Part shown: positions 19,140-28,287 of the stretch, piece by piece
Layout: every line of letters begins with the position of its first letter
Numbering within the stretch: the first letter of the stretch is position 1
NCBI GenBank assembly: GCA_035303945.1
Contig: DATGQZ010000028.1
Span: 1-64,000 of the forward strand
Origin: DATGMS01 sp035303945
GTDB taxonomy: Bacteria > Bacteroidota > Bacteroidia > Cytophagales > Cyclobacteriaceae
Direction of reading: 5' to 3'
DNA: 64,000 nt
Translations under genes and position numbers: made by a program
Notes under the pieces: generated by a model
Databases searched by the model: none
The model's input: the letters and a program-made list of their open reading frames with translations, nothing else
What the model was told of the DNA's origin: nothing

Positions 19140-22100
19140 TTAGAATCCGATATTCAAGTTAAGGCCATAGGATCGTGATGTGGGAGGACCAAAGGCATCA
19201 AAACCCGCCGCTGTGGCTGCCGTACCTACTGTGACATCGGGATCTATATTCTTGGCTTCATTGAGAAAAAAGAATAAGTTCCTCGCAACGAAGTTGATGG
19301 ATATAGATTTGAAGGGAAGGTTGGAGAGCTTTTCGGCAGGCAAGGTGTAACCGACCACTGCCTCTCTCAAGCGGATATTGGTGGCTGATACGGAGAAAAC
19401 TTCACCAATGGGGGCATTCCGCCCGCCCATGGTCACCCAGAACTTCTCAGCGTCAATTCGAATATCGTTTGGTGAGCCGTTTTCAAGAACTGCTGTTTCG
19501 TGCTCGAAGAAGTTTTCTCCGAAAATCAGCCCTCCCTCTCTACCTTGAAGCGTCTCTTCGGTCAAACCATCCGCATAGATGATCGCATTGGTCAAGGAGG
19601 CTATACTGCCGCCCTGACGGAAATCAATCGTAAAGTTGGCCCTGAAATTTTTATAGCTGAAGGAATTCTGCATGCCTCCCAGCCAGTTGGGGTTATAATT
19701 CGCTACCCTCACCGTAAACCCCGTGGTTGTTTTAGGCAAACCATCCACACCTACAATGACCCGTCCTTGCTCATCTCGTTGGAATCCTCTCGAATATACT
19801 TCACCAAACGGTTTTCCTGCCTCCACCCGATACTGCCGCAAAAAATCGCTGCCGACGAGCAAGCTGGGACTTTCATCCGTAATTTCTTTGACCAGGGAGT
19901 TGTTTTTGGCAAAGTTGGCCGTAATATCCCAGCTGAAATTGTTGCGTCGAATAGGAGAGATGCTGATCATCGCCTCAATGCCTTCGTTCTCAACCTCTCC
20001 ACCATTGGTAAAATAGCTGGAGGCACCCGATCCCACCGGTAGGGAAATGGAAAACAGCTGGTTGAAGGAATTTGTCTTGTAGTACGTAACATCAATACCC
20101 AATCGATCATCAAAAAATCTTAGGTCTGCACCAGCTTCTATAGATCTGGTTTTTTCTGGAAGAAGATCTTCATTGGGAAGTACCGTATTGAGTGACAGGT
20201 ATCCTCCCTTACCTCCTGCAGCAATTGTGGCTGTTCGATGTAGCTGATACGGATCGGTGTCGTTACCTACTTCAGCAAAATTGCCTCTTAATTTGAAGAA
20301 GGTCACTACAGAAGGTAGGAGAACCAGATCAGAGATCACCGCATTCAAACCCACCGTTGGATAGAAGAAAGACCAATTTTGTTTAGGTAATGTAGAGCTC
20401 CAGTCATTTCTGGCGGCCACATCCAAGAAGATACTGTTTTTCCAGCCAAATTGGGCACTTCCAAATAAAGAGTTAACATTTTTGGGAAGGCCCACACCAT
20501 GGGTAGAGATTACCTGCTGGGTGTTAGCCAAGAAAAACAGATTCGGCACGGTCAACGAGGAACCGGTGTTGGAGCTTAGGCTAGAGTTTCTGTTGATCCT
20601 GCTGTTGCCACCGGCTGTCAAGTTCATATGCCAGGTCTCATTTAATGCTTTATCATAGGTGATCAAGAAGTCCGTGTTGATTTCCATAGCCTCCTCTTTG
20701 CCTACCGTAAATCGTCCATTTTGTGCAATTACATAGGTGTCGGCCCACAATTTTTCATTGTTACCACGATGGCTGCGATCCAAAGAGGCACGTGCCATAA
20801 TATTTAGGCCATCTGCTAAGGTATAATTCAACGAAGTGAACGCAACTACCCGATCCAGATGGTTAGCACGCAGGTTTCTATTGATGGTCCAATAGGGGTT
20901 AGCACCGCCATTCGATCCGGGGTTAAAGTAGTTTTGACGAATGAGACCAGTTTCTGTATAATACTCATACTGCGTCAGATCCTCCGTCCTGATATTTCTT
21001 GGAATGCGATACGCATGTCGGATGGGGTTAGAGAAATTCTCCCCTAGGGCTAACTCATTATCTATATCCTGTCTGATGTAATTGATCTTTGCATCTAGCG
21101 TAAGTCTCTCGGTGAGGTTATTGGTAATCCTCAAATTGACACTATGTCGATTAAGGTAGTTATTAGGGACCACACCCGCTGCATCAGTAAAAGTATAGGA
21201 GAAATAGGTTCGGTTCTTGGCATTTCCTCCACTGATGGATAAGGTCGTGGCCAGGTTGTGGCCGGTTCTGAAGAAGTCCTTCACATTGTTGGGTTGAGGG
21301 GAGTATGGAACCGTACTAGGCGCTCCTTCTACCCTTGACCAGCTATCCACGCTCGATCCATCCATTCTGGGACCCCAAGAAAATTCGGAGGAGGGAGAAA
21401 ATTGCCCTCCACTTCCTTGACCATACACATTTTGATAGTTGGTGAGCAACAATGGTTGGTCCATCATAAAGGAGGTATTGAGACTGGCAGAGAAGCCATC
21501 TGCAGAGCCCCGCTTGGTGGTCACGATGATGGCCCCGTTGTTGGCGCGGCTTCCGTACAAGGCAGCAGCATTAGGTCCTTTGAGTACGTTGATACTGGCT
21601 ATATCATCAGGGTTAATATTAGAGATGCCGGCGGCAGGCACGCCATCGACGATGTACAGCGGCTGGCTGTTCCCATTGATCGACCGATCGCCGCGCATGA
21701 CCACACGGCTTTCTCCGCCTACACCAGTACCGGAGCGGGTGACCGAAAGGCCAGCTACCTTGCCAGAGAGCGAATTAAGCACATTTAGCTCCCGGGCTTC
21801 CGACAGTTCCTTGGAACTGACGTCCTGCACGGCATAAGTTAACGATTTCTTTTCTCGTTCAAGACCAAAGGCTGTTACTACAACTTCTGATAAATCTTCC
21901 AATTCGGGGTCAAGAGCTACATCAACGACATTTTCGTTACCAATAACTCTCTCTTGGTTGGCATAGCCGAGATAAGAAAAAACCAATGCATTGCTTCCGG
22001 AAGGCACCTCCAGTTTAAAACTACCATCGATATCTGTGACCGTACCGACAGAGGTACCCTTGGCTAGCACACTGACTCCAGGAAGGGGTTCTCCGGTATC

Positions 22101-22193
22101 AGAAGCTGTTACCTTACCCGTTATTGTCCTCACTTGCGCCTGCATGGTAAAAAAACAAAGCGCAAGGAGAACCGTGAGAATACTCTTTTTCAT
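19140..22193 (-). CDS. SusC/RagA TonB-linked outer-membrane transporter (no STN domain)
   Basis: A transporter of about 1017 residues. The ATG at 22193 is preferred to an in-frame TTG six bases upstream, because it opens directly into the signal peptide (MKKSILTVLLALCFFTMQAQ). Domains: carboxypeptidase-regulatory-like (ITGKVTASDTGEPLPGVSVL), TonB box (LSEVVVTAFGLEREKKSLTY), plug (RGDRSINGNSQPLYIVDGVP) and beta-barrel with terminal GLNLNIGF. Unlike the first SusC it has no STN domain, so it should not signal through FecR. It forms an operon with the SusD-like gene downstream. Confidence 0.94.
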   Translation of the reverse strand: MKKSILTVLLALCFFTMQAQVRTITGKVTASDTGEPLPGVSVLAKGTSVGTVTDIDGSFKLEVPSGSNALVFSYLGYANQERVIGNENVVDVALDPELEDLSEVVVTAFGLEREKKSLTYAVQDVSSKELSEARELNVLNSLSGKVAGLSVTRSGTGVGGESRVVMRGDRSINGNSQPLYIVDGVPAAGISNINPDDIASINVLKGPNAAALYGSRANNGAIIVTTKRGSADGFSASLNTSFMMDQPLLLTNYQNVYGQGSGGQFSPSSEFSWGPRMDGSSVDSWSRVEGAPSTVPYSPQPNNVKDFFRTGHNLATTLSISGGNAKNRTYFSYTFTDAAGVVPNNYLNRHSVNLRITNNLTERLTLDAKINYIRQDIDNELALGENFSNPIRHAYRIPRNIRTEDLTQYEYYTETGLIRQNYFNPGSNGGANPYWTINRNLRANHLDRVVAFTSLNYTLADGLNIMARASLDRSHRGNNEKLWADTYVIAQNGRFTVGKEEAMEINTDFLITYDKALNETWHMNLTAGGNSRINRNSSLSSNTGSSLTVPNLFFLANTQQVISTHGVGLPKNVNSLFGSAQFGWKNSIFLDVAARNDWSSTLPKQNWSFFYPTVGLNAVISDLVLLPSVVTFFKLRGNFAEVGNDTDPYQLHRTATIAAGGKGGYLSLNTVLPNEDLLPEKTRSIEAGADLRFFDDRLGIDVTYYKTNSFNQLFSISLPVGSGASSYFTNGGEVENEGIEAMISISPIRRNNFSWDITANFAKNNSLVKEITDESPSLLVGSDFLRQYRVEAGKPFGEVYSRGFQRDEQGRVIVGVDGLPKTTTGFTVRVANYNPNWLGGMQNSFSYKNFRANFTIDFRQGGSIASLTNAIIYADGLTEETLQGREGGLIFGENFFEHETAVLENGSPNDIRIDAEKFWVTMGGRNAPIGEVFSVSATNIRLREAVVGYTLPAEKLSNLPFKSISINFVARNLFFFLNEAKNIDPDVTVGTAATAAGFDAFGPPTSRSYGLNLNIGF

Positions 22194-22512
22194 AAACAAT
22201 AATAGGTGGTTAAAGTGGAACAGTTTTAGGTTATAACATGCGTACAGGTGAATGCTTAAAATTTAGTATTGTATAACAAACATCCTAAAGAAGTTTCAGC
22301 TTCTTAGAACTGTTAAGTAAATAAAACATCAAATTTCGTTTAAACCAAAAAAATACCGTTAAAAAAATAATATCGCTGAATTAATACAAAAGCGCTTTGC
22401 TATCCCTTAATATTTAGTCAGAAGCATGAGCTATATATATCGGTATAAGGGAACCGGAAGGAGCGGAAAACCGTGAGAGCACAAAGAATAAAAAATAGCG
22501 GAATAGAAGCGG
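22194..22512. other. Intergenic region upstream of the second susC
   Basis: AT-rich spacer between the end of aroE and the start of susC (both minus strand). I find no tRNA, no ORF with coding character and no full TAnnTTTG element in either orientation. A small hairpin is visible (CTAAAGAAG at 22285-22293 pairing with CTTCTTAG at 22300-22307, one bulged A, loop TTTCAG), about 92 bases before the start codon, so it would lie in a long susC leader if transcription starts upstream of it. Confidence 0.6.
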
Positions 22513-23262
22513 TTATAGATCCCTGTTCCAGATTTCCCAAGAAGCCTCAGCTTGTAGATGCAGCATTTCAAGACCATTCTTTGCCATTCCTCCTGCATCT
22601 AATACTGCCTTCATCAACTGGGTGGTTTCTGGGTTGTATACCAAATCATACACCAAATGCTGTGGTGATAGCTGTCTAACCGGCAATGGTGGCATTTGTT
22701 CTGTATTAGGAAAAGTGCCCAAGGGGGTCGTATTTATGATTAGACGGTACTCGTGCAAGATATCAGGGTTTTGATCTAAGGTGTGATAATTCACTGTCCC
22801 TTGCTGCTCCGACTGAGTACGGGAAACCATCAAGAATGGGATGGATAAATCATGCAGCGCCTGCTTTACGGCGCGTGAAGCCCCCCCCGTACCCAATATT
22901 ATGGCCTTTACCGATTGGGTCGGCAACCAATTGAGCAAGGACTGCTTAAATCCTATGTAATCTGTATTGAAACCAACGAGCTTATCACCAGCTACTTTGA
23001 TGGTATTGACAGCGCCAATAAGTCGGCAACCTGGCTCCAGGTCATCCAGATAGGGAATAACTTTTTCTTTATAGGGGATGGTCACATTTAGACCGACCAA
23101 TTGGGGATTGCTTGACAACACTTGAGGAAACTTGCCGATCTCATCAATCTCAAACATTTCATACTGGCAGTAATGTAGTCCCTCCTTCAGAAATTTCTCT
23201 GAAAAGTACCTTTTGGAAAAAGAATGCTTAAGGGGAAATCCAATCAGGCCAAACGTTCTCAT
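22513..23262 (-). CDS. aroE: Shikimate dehydrogenase
   Basis: Cytoplasmic NADPH-dependent reduction of 3-dehydroshikimate to shikimate in aromatic amino acid synthesis. The 249 residues carry the substrate site GFPLKHSFSKRYFSEKF, the catalytic-Lys segment NVTIPYKEKV, GAVNTI and GFNTDYIGFKQSL, then the nucleotide-binding loop ILGTGGASRAVKQAL and the C-terminal INTTPLGTFP/YDLVYNPETT. The protein is slightly shorter than the E. coli enzyme (about 272) but all motifs are present. It overlaps the DUF368 gene by 4 bp (ATGA) and is translated after it. Confidence 0.95.
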   Translation of the reverse strand: MRTFGLIGFPLKHSFSKRYFSEKFLKEGLHYCQYEMFEIDEIGKFPQVLSSNPQLVGLNVTIPYKEKVIPYLDDLEPGCRLIGAVNTIKVAGDKLVGFNTDYIGFKQSLLNWLPTQSVKAIILGTGGASRAVKQALHDLSIPFLMVSRTQSEQQGTVNYHTLDQNPDILHEYRLIINTTPLGTFPNTEQMPPLPVRQLSPQHLVYDLVYNPETTQLMKAVLDAGGMAKNGLEMLHLQAEASWEIWNRDL

Positions 23263-24194
23263 CGGGTTTTAATGTAATAAGCAGCTCTTTCTAAACCAAT
23301 AACCAATACAACGCCAAAGCAGAAAGCAAATATGGCCGCCAAAAAGTAAGGCTCTTCTCCTGTTATATTTAAGTAATGGTGGGGCCAAATGTTTTGTGTA
23401 AGAAAGGGTTCCTGCTCACCGGAAGATGAAAGTCTATAACTCAACACCTTCTTCCACGGCCAAAGCTTGTTGATGGACCCAAGCATAAAGCCAGAAAGAA
23501 CAGAGATAGTAATGGCAGGATAGTGCTTTAGAAGCCATGATATCGCTCTGGAGGCTGCCATGATCCCAACCACGCAACCTATTGCGAATACGCCTAAGGT
23601 AACTAGATCTCTTTGAACAAGGGCATTGAGAATGTGTTCATACTTTCCCATCACCAACAAGAGGAAACTTCCTGATATGCCGGGCAATATCATGGCGCAA
23701 ATCGCTATCATACCGGCACCAAAAATGAAAAACAAATTGTTATCAGATGATACCGGTGCCATGCCGGTGATCCAATATGCAATGGCAATACCCACGGGTA
23801 ATGCAAATACAGCTAGGATGTTCCAACGTTTTACATCCCTAAGGATCATTAAGGCACTGATAATGATCAGTCCACAGAAAAATGACCAAACGGGTATGGG
23901 ATAATTTTTCAGTAAAAAGGTGATAAGATTCGCTAAGGTAAGAATACTGGTAAAGATGCCTAATACCAAAGCAAGGAGAAAGGAGCCATTGATCTTACTC
24001 CATAATGCTGGAAATTGACCTTTCCGCAACAAATGAAAAGCTTCTAGGTCCACCGCATTGATGCTATCCAGTAGTTTTTCGTAAATACCCGCTATCAAGG
24101 CAATGGAACCACCAGACACTCCTGGTACCACGTCGGCAGCTCCCATGGCCATTCCTTTGAGGTAGGTCAACAAACTAATTTTAAAATTTTTCAT
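23259..24194 (-). CDS. DUF368 family membrane protein (polyprenyl-phosphate transporter, PopT-type)
   Basis: A 311-residue polytopic inner-membrane protein. It begins with KGMAMGAADVVPGVSGGSIA, the DUF368 fingerprint, and the related half-repeat MIAICAMILPGISGSFLLLV lies near the middle, so the protein is built from two inverted-type repeats. DUF368 proteins have been reported as undecaprenyl-phosphate flippases that recycle the lipid carrier of peptidoglycan and O-antigen synthesis. About eight hydrophobic helices are visible. It shares a 4-bp overlap with aroE and lies 54 bp after the phosphosulfolactate synthase gene. Confidence 0.88.
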   Translation of the reverse strand: MKNFKISLLTYLKGMAMGAADVVPGVSGGSIALIAGIYEKLLDSINAVDLEAFHLLRKGQFPALWSKINGSFLLALVLGIFTSILTLANLITFLLKNYPIPVWSFFCGLIIISALMILRDVKRWNILAVFALPVGIAIAYWITGMAPVSSDNNLFFIFGAGMIAICAMILPGISGSFLLLVMGKYEHILNALVQRDLVTLGVFAIGCVVGIMAASRAISWLLKHYPAITISVLSGFMLGSINKLWPWKKVLSYRLSSSGEQEPFLTQNIWPHHYLNITGEEPYFLAAIFAFCFGVVLVIGLERAAYYIKTR

Positions 24195-24248
24195 TCAAAC
24201 GGATATGGAGGAACATCGGCTTAACAAAGCCCACAAAAATAAATAGGG

Positions 24249-25013
24249 TTACTGCAGATTGAGGAAATGATCAAAAGTATCTCCCCGAAGACCCAATCGG
24301 ATAGTTTCCAAAGGAATCACTTCATTTGGCGCAATATTTCCGAGATTGACATTGGCGCCGATCAATTTGATAAACCAAACTTGTTGTTCTTTTTGAGGGG
24401 CTTCCCAAATAACTCTTTCTGCAGGGATTTTGGTTAATATTTCCTCGACCAAACCTTGCCTTACTTCTCCTGAATCACGGAATAGCCCCACCGTGCCGCC
24501 TTCGCGGGCTTCACCAATTACTTTCCAAGCACCTGCATCCAACTCCCGTTGCATCTGCTCGATCCATTTGTAGGGAGGAATAATTTTAGCTGCATCTTTT
24601 GAACCAACTTCCGAAAGTACTGTCACATCCTTGGACAGGATCTGGATATATTCGCATTTCTTCTTATGATCCAGGGTGATGGAACCATCAGACACTTCAG
24701 CAAATGCTAATTCATAGGTTTCCAGCAGTTTGCGGTAATCATCAAATTGACCCCTAATCACGAAAGCTTCAAAAAGCGTCCCTCCCAAGTAAACCGGAAT
24801 ACCGGCATCCCGGTAAAGCTTTAGTTTTCTGTCAAAATTCTTGGTGACATAAGAAGTAGCCCAACCCAGCTTCACAATATCTACATAATCACCACATGTT
24901 TCTATAAAATCTTCCACTTCTCTTAGGCTAAGACCTTTATCCATAGCCATTGTAAATCCAAAAGTTCGTGGTTTTTCTGTACGTACGGGGATGCTTTTAA
25001 GCACGTAATTCAT
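24249..25013 (-). CDS. Phosphosulfolactate synthase
   Basis: TIM-barrel enzyme that adds sulfite to phosphoenolpyruvate to give phosphosulfolactate. The 254 residues match the ComA/YitD family: FGFTMAMDKGLSLREVEDFI, YVDIVKLGWATSYV, AGIPVYLGGTLFEAF, EVSDGSITLDHKKK, SEVGSKDA and KVIGEAREGGTVGLFRDSGE. In methanogens this is step one of coenzyme M synthesis. Bacteroidota lack coenzyme M, so a role in making sulfolactate or cysteate, for example for sulfonolipid (capnine-type) head groups, is a reasonable inference. No ComB or ComC homologue is nearby. It is 32 bp downstream of the TPR gene and probably in the same transcript. Confidence 0.88.
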   Translation of the reverse strand: MNYVLKSIPVRTEKPRTFGFTMAMDKGLSLREVEDFIETCGDYVDIVKLGWATSYVTKNFDRKLKLYRDAGIPVYLGGTLFEAFVIRGQFDDYRKLLETYELAFAEVSDGSITLDHKKKCEYIQILSKDVTVLSEVGSKDAAKIIPPYKWIEQMQRELDAGAWKVIGEAREGGTVGLFRDSGEVRQGLVEEILTKIPAERVIWEAPQKEQQVWFIKLIGANVNLGNIAPNEVIPLETIRLGLRGDTFDHFLNLQ

Positions 25014-25045
25014 TCTATAAAATTTAGATATGTATTTCTAACAGG

Positions 25046-26461
25046 TCAATTATTGGGTAATCCGCTGTTGTATTGGCTTATAATTTTAAATATGGCCGTC
25101 TGCTGTTTGAGGTCAGGCATCAGCTCATACAAAATTACATGCTTTTCAAAATCCAAAGTTAACGCATTTTCCAAAAATGGAAAGGCTTCTTTGTATTTAC
25201 CCATCTTTATTAGATATACCACCTGCCTGTAATACAACTCTGCTTCTTCCGGAAGTTCCTCTATTCCTTCCTTAATAACATCTATGGCCTCTTCAAACCT
25301 ATTCTGATCAAAATATATGATGGAAAGGTTGACATAGGTCTCCATTATGCCCGGTTCCAAATTAATGGCTTCTTCATAAGCTTCTGAGCTGGCGTGCAGG
25401 TTGCCAAGATTATATTCTGCTTCAGCAAGCCCCACCCAATAGTTGGCATTTTCGCCCGTCAGCTTGATCGCCTTTTTAAAGTAGTGAATAGCTTCGAAAT
25501 ACTTGTTCCTCTTCAACATACACATGCCCAACCCAAACCAGGCATCATCATACTCCGGATCGAGCTTCGCCGACTTTTTAAAATATTTGAAAGCCATATC
25601 AATTTGCTCCAGCTTTTCATAAGCCGCAGCCAGATAACAGGCATTTTCAGCATTGATGCCTTCACAATTGATGGTATTTTGATAGGCCTCCATCGCCTGC
25701 TCATACTGATGGGTATTCATCAAGGCGTTGCCCATATTAAAGTAAGCAGACGCAAAGGAATCATCGATTAACAAGGCATAGTCATAGGCATGTATTGCTT
25801 CTTCAAAGCGCCCTAGCCTGTTATACACGACACCCAGATTATACCAAGCTCCGGCACTGTAAGGATCCTGATCAATAAAATTTTGGTAAAACTCCAGAAT
25901 TTCATCGAAAGAACCTTCCTCTTCCGTAATCAGCGCCAGCTGAAACAGGGCATCTTCATGGTTGATTTTTAGTTTAACGGCTTCTTTATAGCAATCTACG
26001 GCCTTAGCAGTATTATCTTCAGCCCGATAAAAATTACCTAGCGCATAATAAACTTCAGCTTTATCTTCTGCCAAAGGCAAAAAACCTTCTAAACTTTCTA
26101 TTGCTCCCCGTGTGTTGCCCGCCATAAACATGGCATTGGCCAAAGCAAGCACTATTTCCTCATTATTGGGAGAAAGGTTGTTGATATTTTCCAGCAGGTC
26201 CAGGCCCTCCTCCAGCTCATTATTAAAAATGAGAGACTGGGCCATCAACAATTTTATTTCTATAGAAAAAGGGAATTTTAGTAGAGCTATCTTGCTGGCT
26301 TTATAAGCCTTCTTGAATTTCTGTTGTTCAAAATAGAATCTGATTATATCCTCTAGTTCCTCTTCGCCGAAGTAAAGATCAAGATTGGATTTCAAGGAGT
26401 TTTCAAATCTCTGAACCAACTCTTTTTCCTCATCCCAGTTATTTTCGAAATCTCCAATCAT
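25046..26461 (-). CDS. Tetratricopeptide repeat protein
   Basis: A 471-residue soluble protein made almost entirely of about 12 TPR units, for example AWYNLGVVYNRLGRFEEAIH, AYFNMGNALMNTHQYEQAME, AWFGLGMCMLKRNKYFEAIH and TYVNLSIIYFDQNRFEEAID. There is no signal peptide, so it is expected in the cytoplasm as a protein-protein scaffold. The start at 26461 (MIGDFENNWDEEKELVQRF) is preferred to an ATG 51 bases upstream, because the extra residues (Cys-rich, MKWHQCSRCFEY) do not look conserved. The binding partner is unknown. It is the first gene of the run leading to aroE. Confidence 0.88.
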   Translation of the reverse strand: MIGDFENNWDEEKELVQRFENSLKSNLDLYFGEEELEDIIRFYFEQQKFKKAYKASKIALLKFPFSIEIKLLMAQSLIFNNELEEGLDLLENINNLSPNNEEIVLALANAMFMAGNTRGAIESLEGFLPLAEDKAEVYYALGNFYRAEDNTAKAVDCYKEAVKLKINHEDALFQLALITEEEGSFDEILEFYQNFIDQDPYSAGAWYNLGVVYNRLGRFEEAIHAYDYALLIDDSFASAYFNMGNALMNTHQYEQAMEAYQNTINCEGINAENACYLAAAYEKLEQIDMAFKYFKKSAKLDPEYDDAWFGLGMCMLKRNKYFEAIHYFKKAIKLTGENANYWVGLAEAEYNLGNLHASSEAYEEAINLEPGIMETYVNLSIIYFDQNRFEEAIDVIKEGIEELPEEAELYYRQVVYLIKMGKYKEAFPFLENALTLDFEKHVILYELMPDLKQQTAIFKIISQYNSGLPNN

Positions 26462-26578
26462 CACATATATATTTAAGTATTCAAAGCATCTGCTACATTG
26501 ATGCCATTTCAACTACACTAGTTACTTCTTCAACGAAAAATAAACAAGTATTTCAGCAGAAACTATTGAAAACCAAAT

Positions 26579-27538
26579 TCAGTTCCCCGCAGCCCAATCA
26601 AAGGTGGATTCTAAGGGTGTGTATTCAAAATTGGTTGCTTTTGTGGCTTTATGATTACAGAAAGTGACAGACTGTTGTGAAAGCCTCATGGTCTGTGGCT
26701 TGAGGGGCGAGTTACTTTTGCCAAATATGCTGCCCAGCTTGATGGCTATCAGCGCCAAATTCATCATCCAAGATGATACGGGAATAGTAGGAGCCTTTTT
26801 GTTAAAAGCCTCAGCCATCTGATGAAAAAATTCGCGATAGGGGATGCTGGTATTATTTAACACAAACCGTTGGTTCCATTGCGCTGCCCGATAAAGCTTC
26901 AGCACCAGCTTAGCCACATCTCTGGCATCTATGTAATTGATACTACCCAATGGATAGTACCGGTTTTCTTCTAAGACATAATTATAAATTGCGGTACTGC
27001 TTCTTTGGTCTGATAGCCTGCCCAAAACTACCGAGGGATTAAAGACCATTACATCCAGTCCCTCTTGTGCTGACCGCCAAACTTCCAGCTCACCTAGATA
27101 TTTGGAAGTGCCATAGGCGGTATTAAGCGGAGAGGAAACCCACTTAAAATCCTCATCTATTAGAGAGACATCTGGCGCTCTTCCTATCGCTGCCACAGAA
27201 CTGATGTATAAGAGCTTGCGGAGGCCCAACTGCAGCATGACATTCACGACATTCGCAGTACCTTCTACATTTATTCTGATCAATTCCTTTTTGTCGTTGG
27301 GGTCATAACTGACGAATCCTGCTGCATGCACGATCAAATCCATTCCTTTAAAAGCCTCCTCTAAAGAAGTATAGTCGTTGATGTCCCCTTCATGCCAAAT
27401 GATCTGATCAGCCAATCCGTCCAACAAATCCAGCTGGCTATGCTTCCTTCTAAGACCATGAAGCTCGCCTACAGCAATAAATTCTTTAGCCAAGTAGCTT
27501 CCTACCAGTCCAGTAATACCCGTAATTAATATTTTCAT
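26579..27538 (-). CDS. NAD-dependent epimerase/dehydratase family protein
   Basis: Extended short-chain dehydrogenase of 319 residues. The Rossmann loop GITGLVGSYLAKEF is at the N terminus. Asp pairs for cofactor contact (HEGDINDYTSLEEAF) and the catalytic Ser (YISSVAAIG) and YGTSKYLGE (YxxxK) are all present, so the enzyme looks active. The substrate may be a nucleotide sugar or a dihydroflavonol-reductase-like alcohol. It is the last gene in a unit with rfbC and the PHP phosphatase, joined by 4-bp ATGA overlaps, which favours a surface-sugar role. Confidence 0.88.
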   Translation of the reverse strand: MKILITGITGLVGSYLAKEFIAVGELHGLRRKHSQLDLLDGLADQIIWHEGDINDYTSLEEAFKGMDLIVHAAGFVSYDPNDKKELIRINVEGTANVVNVMLQLGLRKLLYISSVAAIGRAPDVSLIDEDFKWVSSPLNTAYGTSKYLGELEVWRSAQEGLDVMVFNPSVVLGRLSDQRSSTAIYNYVLEENRYYPLGSINYIDARDVAKLVLKLYRAAQWNQRFVLNNTSIPYREFFHQMAEAFNKKAPTIPVSSWMMNLALIAIKLGSIFGKSNSPLKPQTMRLSQQSVTFCNHKATKATNFEYTPLESTFDWAAGN

Positions 27539-28287
27539 AAAGACTTGTTGAGCAGGTCAAGCGACTGCAATTTATGAAAATATTTTTCGTCGGGTAAGCG
27601 TTCCATAAAGTCCAAATAACGCTCATTGTGGCAATCTGTCCCTACCAGTTTAACCAAACCCTCATCAATGAGCCGTTCAGCAAACTTCTTCACCGGTTTG
27701 GAGTAGTAGCCAGTAATAGAGAGGAGGTTCAATTGGAAACTAATGTTTCTATCGATCATAGCTTCTAAAAGCTCTGGATCCTGATGTAAATAAAGATAAC
27801 GTTCGGGATGAGCCAGTATAGGCTGGTAGCCAGCCATTTCCAGCTGAAAAAAACTTTCCAACAGCATAGCAGGCTTGCTCATAAAACCCGTTTCCACGAG
27901 TACATGATTGTTCCCAAAGGTCAAGAGCTTTTGCTCGCTGGAGATTTTTTCTAAAAATATTTCGTCCAGATAATATTCGGCGGCAGCCCCAAGGGCTATG
28001 TTAACCCCTTCCAACTTCATTGCAGACTTTAACGATTCGAGTCCTGAAAGAATGATTTCTGGGGTGTTTTTGTAAAATTCCGTCATCACATGAGGTGTAA
28101 TGATCAGCTTTTTCAATCCATAGCCCTCAAGCCTTTTAATTAATGTTATAGACTCCTCTATAGACTTAGAGCCGTCGTCAATGCCTGGGATTAGGTGACT
28201 ATGCATGTCAGTCACCATCCAGGTCAAATCCAACGATTTGACCACTTCCGTTTTACTGCTTCTGAATAAGTCTAATATTGACATCAA
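27535..28287 (-). CDS. PHP-family tyrosine-protein phosphatase (CpsB/CapC/YwqE-type)
   Basis: Metal-dependent phosphatase of 250 residues in the PHP superfamily. Metal-site motifs are in order: TDMHSHLIPGIDDGSKS near residue 27, IITPHVMTEFY, VETGF, ILAHPERYLY and VGTDCHNERY. This order is that of the CpsB/YwqE group, which dephosphorylates bacterial tyrosine kinases governing capsule or exopolysaccharide export. The matching kinase is not in the window. It is translationally coupled to rfbC upstream and to the epimerase downstream through 4-bp overlaps. Confidence 0.88.
   Translation of the reverse strand: MMSILDLFRSSKTEVVKSLDLTWMVTDMHSHLIPGIDDGSKSIEESITLIKRLEGYGLKKLIITPHVMTEFYKNTPEIILSGLESLKSAMKLEGVNIALGAAAEYYLDEIFLEKISSEQKLLTFGNNHVLVETGFMSKPAMLLESFFQLEMAGYQPILAHPERYLYLHQDPELLEAMIDRNISFQLNLLSITGYYSKPVKKFAERLIDEGLVKLVGTDCHNERYLDFMERLPDEKYFHKLQSLDLLNKSL

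Noticed and set aside
21402..21837. Plus-strand ORFs of about 130 codons opposite the second SusC
   Set aside because: They arise from the codon bias of the plug region on the other strand; no start context or family pattern.
22194..22199. TTG start of the second SusC
   Set aside because: The ATG two codons downstream opens the signal peptide directly and is the ordinary start.
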